Virus record (IMG/VR): IMGVR_UViG_3300032213_000559
Location: 1-36,621 of that record
Strand: one strand, 5' to 3'
DNA: 36,621 nt
Source: a virus
Shown: positions 1-6,640 of the stretch, in pieces
Numbering within the stretch: the first letter of the stretch is position 1
Layout: each line of letters opens with the position of its first letter
Program-made: the position numbers and the translations under genes
The notes under the pieces: model-generated
Seen by the model: only the letters and a program-made list of their open reading frames with translations
Databases searched by the model: none
What the model was told of the DNA's origin: nothing

Positions 1-1194
1 ACTGCTGCATATAGCACTACGTCAGTAGGTGGTAGTGGGTATTTTGATGGTACGGGGGATTATATTACCCTTCCTAATAATTCTATTCCTCTATCAAATT
101 CTGATTTTACTGTTGAGCTTTGGGTTTACCCTTTAACTAACACAAAAGCTAATGTTGTAGGTGGGCAAGGAGATGCGGCAACAGCAGCAGGAAGTTCGTT
201 TGTTTTTTATGTAAATACTGCTACCACATCAGATTTATATGTAGGTTCAACATCATACGCAGTTACTTCACCAACTGCGCCAATTAATCAATGGAGTCAT
301 GTTGCATACGTAAGAACTGGCGGTACATTTTCTTCTTATTTAAATGGTACACGTGTAAGCACTATTGCAACACTTGGGACTTCGTCTGTAAATGCTGGTT
401 CAACAACGTACCCACCTTCAATTGGAGCATACGCAAGCAATCAATTTCTTTTAAATGGATATATTAGTAGCTGTAGATTAATTACAGGTTCTGGTGGTTA
501 TAACGCTACATCTTCAACAATAACAATTCCAACTGCTCCTCTTACAAATGTAACAAATACTAAATTTCTTACCAACTTCACCAACGCTGGCATCTATGAC
601 GCTGCTGCTAAGAATGATTTAGAGACAGTAGGCAATGCACAGGTCAGCACGACACAGGCTAAGTTTGGTACTACGTCGATGTATTTTGATGGTAGTGGTG
701 ATTATTTGTATTCTCCAGTATCTTCATCAAATATTTTAGGTAATACGTGGACTATTGAGTTTTGGTATCAGCCAACAAGTAGAGCTACTACATATCCTGC
801 AATTATTTGTATTAGTGATAGCAATTCAAATTATGCTAATACAATATCTATATTTGATAGACATCAAAGCGCTACAACTAAATTTTCATTTTGCGTTGCC
901 AATGCTGGAACTATATCTTCTGGTACTACTAATGTTAGTAATGGAACGTGGTATCACATAGCATTAGTAAGTAATAATGGATCTAATACTTTATATATAA
1001 ATGGAACTTCTGAAGCAACTTCAAGTACAACTACTGGCTCTGCAAACAAAGCTATATTTGTAGGAATAAATTTTGATTTTGCAACATATGGATCAGCATT
1101 AAACGGATATATAGATGAACTTAGAATTACTAAGGGAGTGGCTCGTTACACAGCTAACTTCACGGCTCCGACTTCAGCCTTCCCCATCCAATAG
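1..1194 (+). CDS. LamG/concanavalin A-like tail protein, C-terminal part (partial)
   Basis: The first reading frame is open from base 1 and stops at 1192-1194, so this is the 3' part of a gene that starts outside the window. It encodes about 397 residues with two copies of a jelly-roll module of the LamG/laminin-G-like type. Each copy opens with a Y/F-F-D-G-S/T-G-D-Y motif and contains W-x-H-x-A-x-V and L-x-I/L-N-G-T strands. A repeated linker (NAGIYDAAAKNDLETVG) joins them. Such modules bind carbohydrates in phage tail tips and fibres, so host recognition is likely. The gene beginning at 35885 encodes the same module type and runs off the other end; the two are probably one gene. The DNA is visibly more A+T-rich than its neighbours. 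Confidence 0.8.
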   Translation, partial: TAAYSTTSVGGSGYFDGTGDYITLPNNSIPLSNSDFTVELWVYPLTNTKANVVGGQGDAATAAGSSFVFYVNTATTSDLYVGSTSYAVTSPTAPINQWSHVAYVRTGGTFSSYLNGTRVSTIATLGTSSVNAGSTTYPPSIGAYASNQFLLNGYISSCRLITGSGGYNATSSTITIPTAPLTNVTNTKFLTNFTNAGIYDAAAKNDLETVGNAQVSTTQAKFGTTSMYFDGSGDYLYSPVSSSNILGNTWTIEFWYQPTSRATTYPAIICISDSNSNYANTISIFDRHQSATTKFSFCVANAGTISSGTTNVSNGTWYHIALVSNNGSNTLYINGTSEATSSTTTGSANKAIFVGINFDFATYGSALNGYIDELRITKGVARYTANFTAPTSAFPIQ

Positions 1195-1201
1195 GTGACA
1201 C

Positions 1202-1495
1202 ATGTACTCTAAAAACGGAAGTATTCCTAAGCCTGAGACGGATGGCACAGAGGGCTGGATTGAAGTACCTGATGCTCCTGAATCTCCTGAAGGCAAAGAG
1301 GTAATTTGGTGGTATCCACCGGGATGGGTTATCCGTGATCCTAAGCCGGTAGGTAATTGGTCGTGGAGTCAATCACAAGAGCAATGGGTTGAGATTGTTC
1401 AGGTAACTGAGCAGACGATTACTAGCGAGTCTATCTCTAGCTTAGATTCGTCAGATATATCTAGCTTAACGTCATCACAGATAAGTACCCTATGA
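1202..1495 (+). CDS. Small tail-associated protein, unknown function
   Basis: This 97-residue protein starts 7 bases after the LamG tail gene and overlaps the next gene by 4 bases. It is rich in Pro, Trp and acidic residues (GWIEVPDAPESPEGKEV and a WWYPPGWVIRDPKP stretch), and its C-terminus is a Ser/Thr-rich repeat (SLDSSD, SLTSSQ). There is no signal peptide or membrane segment. Its position right after the tail tip gene suggests a virion component or a tail-fibre assembly partner. That role is inferred from position only; I do not recognise a characterised family. Confidence 0.7.
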   Translation: MYSKNGSIPKPETDGTEGWIEVPDAPESPEGKEVIWWYPPGWVIRDPKPVGNWSWSQSQEQWVEIVQVTEQTITSESISSLDSSDISSLTSSQISTL

Positions 1496-1731
1496 CGCCT
1501 GAATTGCAAAAATATTATGAAGACCGCTTTTCCATGATGGCGACATCTGGATGGGGCGACTTAGTAGATGACATTGACGAAATGATAAAAGCATTGAATA
1601 ATATTTCTGCAATTGAAGACGAAAAAAGTCTACAATTTAAGAAGGGCGAACTTTCCATTTTGTTATGGCTGAAAAACTTGCGACAAGTCAGCTCAGACGC
1701 TTATGAGGATTTAAATGCGCCGAATGTATGA
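1492..1731 (+). CDS. Hypothetical protein, small helical
   Basis: This 79-residue protein begins in an ATGA overlap with the preceding stop, which suggests translational coupling. It is predicted mostly helical and acidic (DLVDDIDEMIKALNN), without Cys, signal peptide or membrane segment. It overlaps the next gene by 17 bases in a compact string between the tail tip gene and the capsid module. I cannot assign a function. Confidence 0.65.
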   Translation: MTPELQKYYEDRFSMMATSGWGDLVDDIDEMIKALNNISAIEDEKSLQFKKGELSILLWLKNLRQVSSDAYEDLNAPNV

Positions 1732-1942
1732 ATTTGCCTGTGAAAATGGGCATCGTATTGAGAAATTGGTCAGTTATGAGATGGCTCAAGTTCAATGCGA
1801 GTGCGGTGGTTTAGCCAACCGCATGATATCTGCTCCAGCGTTCAGATTGGAAGGATGGTCGGGATCATTCCCAACTGCCGCAGCCCAATTTGATCGAAAG
1901 CACCGAGAAAAACTCGCTGCGGAGCAAAAAGCGAACAGATAA
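1715..1942 (+). CDS. FmdB-like zinc-ribbon protein
   Basis: This 75-residue protein opens with M-Y-E-F-A-C-x3-H, followed by a V-Q-C-E-C-G-G knuckle and the R-M-I-S-A-P-A-F-R segment typical of FmdB-family putative regulatory proteins. Candidate metal ligands are Cys9, His13, Cys28 and Cys30. The tail is helical and basic (FDRKHREKLAAEQKANR). FmdB-like proteins are small zinc-ribbon proteins of poorly defined role. The start at 1715 overlaps the upstream gene by 17 bases; a second Met at codon 4 (1724) is a possible alternative start. Its place just before the scaffold gene hints at a virion or late regulatory role, which is inference. Confidence 0.75.
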   Translation: MRRMYEFACENGHRIEKLVSYEMAQVQCECGGLANRMISAPAFRLEGWSGSFPTAAAQFDRKHREKLAAEQKANR

Positions 1943-2004
1943 CCAGACAACTGGCCTGTTTATTATCCTGGGAACCAAAAGATGGCAGGAAAAGGAAACC
2001 TAAT

Positions 2005-2763
2005 ATGTTGATTGACAAAGAAGCTGAGTTGCCTAGTGAGTTAGAGACAGAGGAAGCCAAGCTAGACTCTACGATTGGAAATGACAAGCCAGAACTTCCT
2101 GAACGCTATCGGAATAAGTCTCTCGAAGACGTTATGAAGATGCACCAAGAAGCGGAAAAAGTCATTGGACGCCAAGCGCAAGAAGTCGGCGAAGTGCGGA
2201 AACTGGCAGATGAACTGATTAAGCAAAACCTTAGTTCTAGGCAACAACCTATTGCAGAGGTAGAGCCGGAAGTGGACTTCTATGAAGACCCACAAAAGGC
2301 AGTTCGTCATACGATTGACAGGCACCCTGACATTATTGAGGCTCGCAAGGCCGCAATGGAGTTAAGAGCGCTACAGACTCAGCAAAAGTTGGCTCAAGCA
2401 CACCCTGATTTCGAGCAAGTTGTTCGCGACGAAGGATTTGTGAATTGGGTTAAATCGTCGAATATCCGCTTGGATTTATTCAAGCGCGCTGATGCAGAGT
2501 TTGATTTTGATTCGGCTAACGAATTGCTGTCCACTTATAAAGAATTGCGCGGAGTTCAGACGAAGCAAGCGACCCAGCAAGCATCAACGGATCGCCAGAA
2601 AACGATGAAATCAGTGCAAGTTGATAGCGGTGGAAGCGGTGAGAGTTCAAAGCGAGTTTACCGCCGTGCTGACCTAATTCGGCTAAAAATGAATGATCCA
2701 GCCCGATACGACGCATTATCTGATGAGATTATGGCGGCGTATCAAGAGGGTCGGGTCAAGTAA
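2005..2763 (+). CDS. Capsid scaffolding protein
   Basis: This 252-residue, highly charged and predicted helical protein lies immediately upstream of the major capsid gene, the usual position of scaffold genes. The N-terminus is acidic (EAELPSELETEEAK), the middle is coiled-coil-like with many Gln, Glu and Lys, and the C-terminus is a compact basic helix-turn-helix-like segment (RADLIRLKMNDPARYDALS). Such C-termini bind coat protein in podovirus scaffolds. The N-terminal stretch LPERYRNKSLEDVMKMHQE resembles the conserved start of podovirus capsid-assembly proteins. It should be absent from the mature head. The start is preceded by an AGGAAA element at about 1990. Confidence 0.85.
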   Translation: MLIDKEAELPSELETEEAKLDSTIGNDKPELPERYRNKSLEDVMKMHQEAEKVIGRQAQEVGEVRKLADELIKQNLSSRQQPIAEVEPEVDFYEDPQKAVRHTIDRHPDIIEARKAAMELRALQTQQKLAQAHPDFEQVVRDEGFVNWVKSSNIRLDLFKRADAEFDFDSANELLSTYKELRGVQTKQATQQASTDRQKTMKSVQVDSGGSGESSKRVYRRADLIRLKMNDPARYDALSDEIMAAYQEGRVK

Positions 2764-2788
2764 AAACTTTTGATCTAGGAGCAATAAC

Positions 2789-3763
2789 ATGGCAAATGCA
2801 GCATTTTCCCCCACCAATAGCGTAACCGTATCAAGCGCAGCGACCTTCGTTCCAGAGATTTGGAGTGATGAGATTGTTGCCGCTTACAAGAAGAATCTTG
2901 TTCTGGCCAATCTGGTCATGAAGATGAATTTCCGTGGCAAAAAAGGCGATGTAATTCACATCCCAGCGCCAACTCGCGGCACGGCTAACGCTAAAGCAGC
3001 AACTGATGCAGTGACTTTGATCGCTGCTAGCAACACCGAAGTACAAGTATCCATCGACAAGCACTATGAATACAGCCGTTTGATCGAGGACATCGCTGAA
3101 ATCCAAGCTCTGAACTCAATGCGTCAGTTCTACACTGCCGATGCCGGTTACGCTTTGGCTCGTCGCGTTGATACCGACTTGGTTCAATTGGGTCGTGCAT
3201 TTAACGGCGCAACAGTTGGCACCGATGATTATGCAACTAGCAACACCACCACTAAAGCCTTTATCGGCTCGAACGGTACAACTGCATACAACTCAACATC
3301 GTCAAATGCAGCCGCTCTGACTGATGCAGCTATTCGTCGCACAATCCAGCGTTTGGATGACAACGACACACCAATGGATGGCCGTTTCTTTGTTATCCCA
3401 CCATCAAGCCGCAATACATTGATGGGTCTGGCTCGTTACACTGAGCAAGCGTTTGTTGGTGATGGCAATGCAATCCGCAACGGCGAAATCGGCAATCTGT
3501 ACGGTATCCCTGTGTTTGTTTCGTCAAACGCTGATACTGGTGCCGGCACTTCAGGCACCGACCGTATTTGCTTGATGGGTCATCGCGATGCAATGGTTCT
3601 GGTTGAGCAATTGAGCGTTCGTTCGCAGACTCAGTACAAGCAGGAATACCTCGGTACCCTGTTCACTGCTGACACAATCTACGGTGTGAAAGCTATGCGT
3701 ACTGCGGCGACTGTTGGCGCAGCTCTGTCATCCTCGGCATTTGCCTTGGCCGTACCTGCCTAA
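2789..3763 (+). CDS. Major capsid protein (HK97-like fold)
   Basis: This 324-residue protein follows the scaffold gene by 25 bases with a clear AGGAG site. The N-terminal arm (FVPEIWSDEIVAAYKKNLVLANLV), the basic GKKGDVIHIPAPTRG loop, and the later GNLYGIPVFVSSN and G-V-K-A-M-R-T segments are typical of podovirus coat proteins with the HK97 fold. Hundreds of copies would build the icosahedral head. A strong hairpin terminator follows directly, consistent with a highly expressed gene insulated from what lies downstream. There is no separate protease gene nearby and no obvious propeptide. Confidence 0.92.
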   Translation: MANAAFSPTNSVTVSSAATFVPEIWSDEIVAAYKKNLVLANLVMKMNFRGKKGDVIHIPAPTRGTANAKAATDAVTLIAASNTEVQVSIDKHYEYSRLIEDIAEIQALNSMRQFYTADAGYALARRVDTDLVQLGRAFNGATVGTDDYATSNTTTKAFIGSNGTTAYNSTSSNAAALTDAAIRRTIQRLDDNDTPMDGRFFVIPPSSRNTLMGLARYTEQAFVGDGNAIRNGEIGNLYGIPVFVSSNADTGAGTSGTDRICLMGHRDAMVLVEQLSVRSQTQYKQEYLGTLFTADTIYGVKAMRTAATVGAALSSSAFALAVPA

Positions 3764-3770
3764 TTAAACA

Positions 3771-3794
3771 CCCCGCCTTCGGGCGGGGGTTTTT
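3771..3794 (+). terminator. Intrinsic terminator after capsid gene
   Basis: A perfect 7-bp stem, CCCCGCC (3771-3777) with GGCGGGG (3782-3788), is closed by a TTCG tetraloop. One G and then a T5 run (3790-3794) follow. This is a textbook rho-independent terminator 7 bases after the capsid stop codon. It probably reduces read-through into the following structural genes. Confidence 0.9.
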
Positions 3795-3814
3795 AACCTA
3801 ATTGGGAGAAAATT

Positions 3815-4141
3815 ATGCCGTCAGCAACCTCAGTAGTTACACGTGCAGGTAACGATCAATTTCGTGGCCTGTTTTCTGATACGTGGATGGTAACAGCCAC
3901 ACTCGACGCTGGCTCGCTAGTTAATGGCGCTGGCGAAACTGATGACGTAACCGTCCCAGGCGTTGCCTTGGGCGATATGGTTATCGGCGCATCATTGGGC
4001 GTAGATTTAGTGGGATTGACTGTTACTGGCTACGTTAGCGCAGCCAATACCGTTAATTTCCGCATTCAAAATGAGTCGGAAGCAACTGTTAATTTGGCAG
4101 CTGCGACCTTGCGCATCGTTGTAGCACGTCCAGTAGCGTAA
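3815..4141 (+). CDS. Putative head decoration/structural protein
   Basis: This 108-residue, small, Gly/Ala/Val/Thr-rich, predicted all-beta protein sits between two hairpin terminators just after the capsid gene. It lacks Cys, signal peptide and membrane segments. The repeated D-D-V-T-V-P-G-V-A-L-G-D pattern is common in small phage proteins annotated as structural. Its own terminators imply an expression level distinct from its neighbours, as expected for an abundant virion protein such as a head decoration or cement protein. That function is inference from size, composition and position. Confidence 0.6.
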   Translation: MPSATSVVTRAGNDQFRGLFSDTWMVTATLDAGSLVNGAGETDDVTVPGVALGDMVIGASLGVDLVGLTVTGYVSAANTVNFRIQNESEATVNLAAATLRIVVARPVA

Positions 4142-4145
4142 TAAT

Positions 4146-4168
4146 CGGGGGCTTCGGCCCCTGATTTT
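4146..4168 (+). terminator. Probable intrinsic terminator
   Basis: A 7-bp stem with one G-T pair, CGGGGGC (4146-4152) with GCCCCTG (4157-4163), is closed by a TTCG loop. An ATTTT run follows. It lies 5 bases after the stop codon of the decoration-like gene. Its form repeats that of the hairpin at 3771, so the gene between them is bracketed by terminators. Confidence 0.75.
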
Positions 4169-4180
4169 CATTGAGGTTTT

Positions 4181-4390
4181 ATGGCTACATTCAAATGTCT
4201 CCAAAGCGGTCAAACTGTTGAATTTATGCAACAGCATGACATTGATAGCATGAAGGGTCATGCTGGCTATGTGCGTATTGATGCGCTTGAGAATTCAGGC
4301 GACAATGACGAACATTTAGTCATTATGCAGCCTCCAGAGGCAGAGAAACGGCCTGGAAGGCCAAGGAAAATAGACCATGCCGGACATTGA
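4181..4390 (+). CDS. Hypothetical protein with AT-hook-like tail
   Basis: This 69-residue protein starts MATFKCLQSGQTVEF, a pattern seen in small phage proteins near head genes, and ends in a basic PGRPRK motif that resembles an AT-hook (a GRP core flanked by basic residues). AT-hooks bind the DNA minor groove; whether this one does is unknown. It overlaps the next gene by 14 bases. No membrane segment or signal peptide is visible. Confidence 0.6.
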   Translation: MATFKCLQSGQTVEFMQQHDIDSMKGHAGYVRIDALENSGDNDEHLVIMQPPEAEKRPGRPRKIDHAGH

Positions 4391-4583
4391 TTTGCGTGAA
4401 TTTGGCAAGCTGGAAGCTCAGGTTGAAGTGCTTCAGGTTGAAGTTAGCGCACTGCGCGAAGACGTCAAAAAGCTATTGGCTATGGCCAACAAGTCTAAAG
4501 GCGGTTTTTGGGTCGGTATGGCCATCGCGTCAGCCATGAGCGGCGCGGCGGCATTTGTTATGGATCGGGTCTTTTTTAGATGA
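4377..4583 (+). CDS. Small coiled-coil membrane protein
   Basis: This 68-residue protein has an N-terminal heptad-like coiled coil (about residues 8-38, LEAQVEVLQVEVSALRED) followed by one membrane segment near the C-terminus (about residues 43-63, FWVGMAIASAMSGAAAFVM) and a basic end. The layout recalls haemolysin XhlA-like and other small holin-associated proteins, but it lies among head genes, far from the lysis genes. A role in virion assembly at the membrane or in lysis is possible; neither is shown. It overlaps genes on both sides by a few bases. Confidence 0.65.
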   Translation: MPDIDLREFGKLEAQVEVLQVEVSALREDVKKLLAMANKSKGGFWVGMAIASAMSGAAAFVMDRVFFR

Positions 4584-4987
4584 AAGACGGTCTTTTAACT
4601 GGCAAAACCTGCCCAATAGCAACGCAGGATGTATCGGTCAATCTGAAAAACCGAAACCATGCGTTTAAAGAATACGGTTATGGCCCACCTAATCCAGATG
4701 AAGCCAATACGGCTTTCTGGATGAAAAAAGCCACGATGTACAACGCCCCAACCAATACCGTGAAAGGTATGAGATGCGGCAATTGTGCGGCGTTTATTCA
4801 GACGCCTAGCATGATGGAATGCATTGTTGGCGGTCTGGAGAAGGACGAAAACGAAGATGAATTGTCGTATGACGAGGAATTCGTAGCGGCGGCTGATCTA
4901 GGCTATTGTGATCTGTTTCAATTTACCTGCGCAGCGGCTCGCACATGCGATGCGTGGAAATCTGGCGGCCCTATAACAAAGGATTAA
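4580..4987 (+). CDS. Cysteine-rich protein, possible metal or Fe-S binder
   Basis: This 135-residue protein has seven cysteines (11, 66, 69, 81, 110, 117, 123). They include a C-G-N-C knuckle and a C-terminal C-x6-C-x5-C-D-A-W pattern spaced like ligands for a metal or iron-sulphur cluster. The late part (LGYCDLFQFTCAAARTCDAW) loosely resembles high-potential iron-sulphur proteins. It starts in an ATGA overlap with the membrane protein gene and ends one base before the next start. Function unknown; the fold comparison is from memory and tentative. Confidence 0.65.
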   Translation: MKDGLLTGKTCPIATQDVSVNLKNRNHAFKEYGYGPPNPDEANTAFWMKKATMYNAPTNTVKGMRCGNCAAFIQTPSMMECIVGGLEKDENEDELSYDEEFVAAADLGYCDLFQFTCAAARTCDAWKSGGPITKD

Positions 4988-4988
4988 T

Positions 4989-5306
4989 ATGTCAACATTT
5001 CAGTTAGACCCTAATCAAGTGGCTTTGGGCGTGGGAACTATCGGAACCACCCAAGCCGCTACAGTAACAACCTCTAGCGTACAGATGACCGCATTTGGTG
5101 CAAACACTACATTGATTCGCATTGCTTGTGCCAATGGCCACTGCCATTTTGCGATTGGAGCTAATCCAACTGCGACAACTACAACAAGCCCTTTAATTGG
5201 TAATAACCAAATAGAAATTATTGCAGTAACTCCAGGCCAAAAGATTGCTTTTATTAAAGATGCTACTGTCACTACTTCCACAGTAACTGTTACGGAGTTA
5301 GTATGA
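4989..5306 (+). CDS. Putative small structural protein
   Basis: This 105-residue, Thr/Val/Ile-rich, predicted beta protein begins 1 base after the previous stop and overlaps the next gene by 4 bases. It has many short beta-type segments (AATVTTSSVQMTAFG, TVTTSTVTVTELV) and two cysteines. The composition is typical of a small virion surface or neck protein. It has no recognisable domain, so the structural role is inferred from the head-to-neck gene position. Confidence 0.6.
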   Translation: MSTFQLDPNQVALGVGTIGTTQAATVTTSSVQMTAFGANTTLIRIACANGHCHFAIGANPTATTTTSPLIGNNQIEIIAVTPGQKIAFIKDATVTTSTVTVTELV

Positions 5307-5491
5307 AAAAATCAACTATGGCACAAAAGAAAATGGGCAAAGTTATGGGCGAATACAAAGCCGGTTCTTTGCATTCAGGTAAGGGTGGCCCTGTAGTTAC
5401 AAATCGCAAGCAAGCGGTCGCCATAGCTATGAGCGAGGCCAAAATGCCGCAGCGTGGTATGCGCACAGCCAAGAACAAGGCAAAGAAATGA
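5303..5491 (+). CDS. DUF6496-like small basic protein
   Basis: This 62-residue, strongly basic protein carries the pattern K-V-M-G-E-Y-K-x-G-x-L-H-S-G-K-G-G-P-V-V-T-x-R-K-Q-A-x-A-I-A-M-S-E-A. That matches the DUF6496 family of small phage proteins as I recall it. The net charge suggests binding to nucleic acid, perhaps packaged DNA; the function is not established. It is the first of three consecutive lysine-rich genes joined by 4-base ATGA overlaps. Confidence 0.75.
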   Translation: MKKSTMAQKKMGKVMGEYKAGSLHSGKGGPVVTNRKQAVAIAMSEAKMPQRGMRTAKNKAKK

Positions 5492-5646
5492 TGAAGCCTG
5501 TTTGGGAGAAGAAGCGCCCAAAGTCGTTAGGCGCATCTAAGCCATTGTCGCCAGCCAAGAAAACGGCGGCTAAGAAGATGGCCAAAGAGGCTGGTAGACC
5601 CTATCCTAACCTGGTCGATAATATGCGGGCAGCGAGGAAGAAATGA
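5488..5646 (+). CDS. Tiny lysine-rich protein (52 aa)
   Basis: This 52-residue gene fills the otherwise empty space between the DUF6496-like and DUF6321-like genes. It starts at ATG 5488 (overlapping the previous TGA) or at the adjacent ATG 5491, and stops at 5644-5646, overlapping the next start. The product has about 14 Lys/Arg, with a KKTAAKKMAKEAGRPYP core and a PNLVDNMRAA end. Overlapping starts and stops on both sides argue that it is translated. Function unknown; probable DNA- or RNA-binding basic peptide. Confidence 0.75.
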   Translation: MMKPVWEKKRPKSLGASKPLSPAKKTAAKKMAKEAGRPYPNLVDNMRAARKK

Positions 5647-5894
5647 TTAAACGTGGCAAAGAGGAATTTTCTGGCTACAACAAGCCGAAAAAGACACCTA
5701 GCCACCCGACCAAAAGCCATGCCGTATTGGCTAAGTCGGGCGATGAGGTTAAGCTGATCCGCTTTGGCCAGCAAGGCGTCACCGGCAGTCCTGACGGCAG
5801 CAAACGCAATGAAGCATTTAAGGCGCGTCATGCTAAGAATATTGCCAAGGGCAAGATGAGTGCGGCCTTTTGGGCAGATCGCGTTAAATGGTGA
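5643..5894 (+). CDS. DUF6321-like small basic protein
   Basis: This 83-residue basic protein has the motif K-L-I-R-F-G-Q-Q-G-V-x-G-S, followed by F-K-A-R-H-A-K-N-I-x-K-G-K-M-S-A-A-F-W. I recognise this as the DUF6321 family found in many uncultured phages. It is the third member of the basic trio. An A-x-W-A-D-x-V-K-W terminus is typical. It has no membrane segment. The trio precedes the tail genes and may encode DNA-condensing or virion core proteins; this is inference. Confidence 0.75.
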   Translation: MIKRGKEEFSGYNKPKKTPSHPTKSHAVLAKSGDEVKLIRFGQQGVTGSPDGSKRNEAFKARHAKNIAKGKMSAAFWADRVKW

Positions 5895-5989
5895 CCAAAA
5901 ACAACGTAATTTCTCTATAATAGGGGCGAAGGCTTCTTCCCAAGGGGATAGGCAAAAGCTGGCTCTGTGTAAGGTTTGCGGGGAAGCGA
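5891..5989 (+). promoter_or_regulatory. Promoter and structured leader hiding the RBS of the next gene
   Basis: A perfect -10 box TATAAT lies at 5916-5921; the best -35 is weak (GTGACC, 5891-5896, 19-base spacer). The predicted start, about 5928, falls at the edge of a leader that can fold into a long hairpin: GCTTC (5932-5936) with GAAGC (5983-5987), CCC (5939-5941) with GGG (5980-5982), and GCAAA (5952-5956) with TTTGC (5975-5979). The only good ribosome binding site, GGGGA (5980-5984), is inside this stem. A competing small hairpin, TCCC (5938-5941) with GGGA (5945-5948), would release it. Pairing was done by eye. Confidence 0.5.
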
Positions 5990-6640
5990 ATGACCTATCT
6001 TGAATTAGTAAATGCGGTATTGACACGACTACGTGAGCCGACAGTATCAACTGTCGCTCTGAATTCCTATTCGGCGTTGATTGGCAAAATTGTCAACGAC
6101 GCCAAGCGCCAAGTTGAAGATTCCTACGATTGGAATGTCCTTGGCCAAGAATTAACGGTTACCACCGCATCGGGCACGTATGTCTACTCATTGACCGGCG
6201 CAGGTCAAAAATTCCGTGTATCCAGTGATCCGTTAAATACCACTAGCAATGTTGTCATGCGAAATATCAGCGTGGCTGACATGCGCCAAAAGCAAAACTT
6301 CACGCCGATTGTTACCAACATCCCAGCGCAGTATTGCTTTGAAGGTGTTGACGGTAACGGCGACGCTCAAGTTCAATTGTATGGCCGCCCTGATGGTGTC
6401 TATAGCATCAAGTTTTTTCTGACTATCCCACAAGCAGCTCTGTCATCGGACGGCACATCGGTGTTGGTACCTGACGTATTGGTTGAGCAAAATGCGTATG
6501 CCAGAGCATTGGTTGAGCGCGGCGAAGATGGTGGATTGAATTCGTCAGAGGCATACAATCTTTACCGTTCTATGCTGTCGGATTACATTGCTTTGGAAGC
6601 GACGCGCTTTCCTGAATCGCAGGAGTTTGTCTCGATATGA
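5990..6640 (+). CDS. Head-tail adaptor / tail tubular protein A-like
   Basis: This 216-residue protein begins MTYLELVNAVLTRLRE and continues with a K-R-Q-V-E-D-S-Y-D-W-N-V-L helix, a pattern shared by podovirus adaptor proteins of the T7 gp11 type. A beta-rich middle region (LTVTTASGTYVYSLTGAG) follows. It would form the ring below the portal. The size is close to the roughly 196 residues of T7 gp11. It overlaps the next gene, the larger tail protein, by 4 bases, matching the gp11-gp12 order of podoviruses. Confidence 0.75.
   Translation: MTYLELVNAVLTRLREPTVSTVALNSYSALIGKIVNDAKRQVEDSYDWNVLGQELTVTTASGTYVYSLTGAGQKFRVSSDPLNTTSNVVMRNISVADMRQKQNFTPIVTNIPAQYCFEGVDGNGDAQVQLYGRPDGVYSIKFFLTIPQAALSSDGTSVLVPDVLVEQNAYARALVERGEDGGLNSSEAYNLYRSMLSDYIALEATRFPESQEFVSI

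Noticed and set aside
5863-6003. Open frame across the 5895-5989 gap reading a C-x2-C knuckle (CKVCGEANDLS)
   Set aside because: It lacks an ATG and a good ribosome site, crosses the end of one gene and the start of another, and has only two cysteines. The promoter and RNA-fold reading explains the same bases better.
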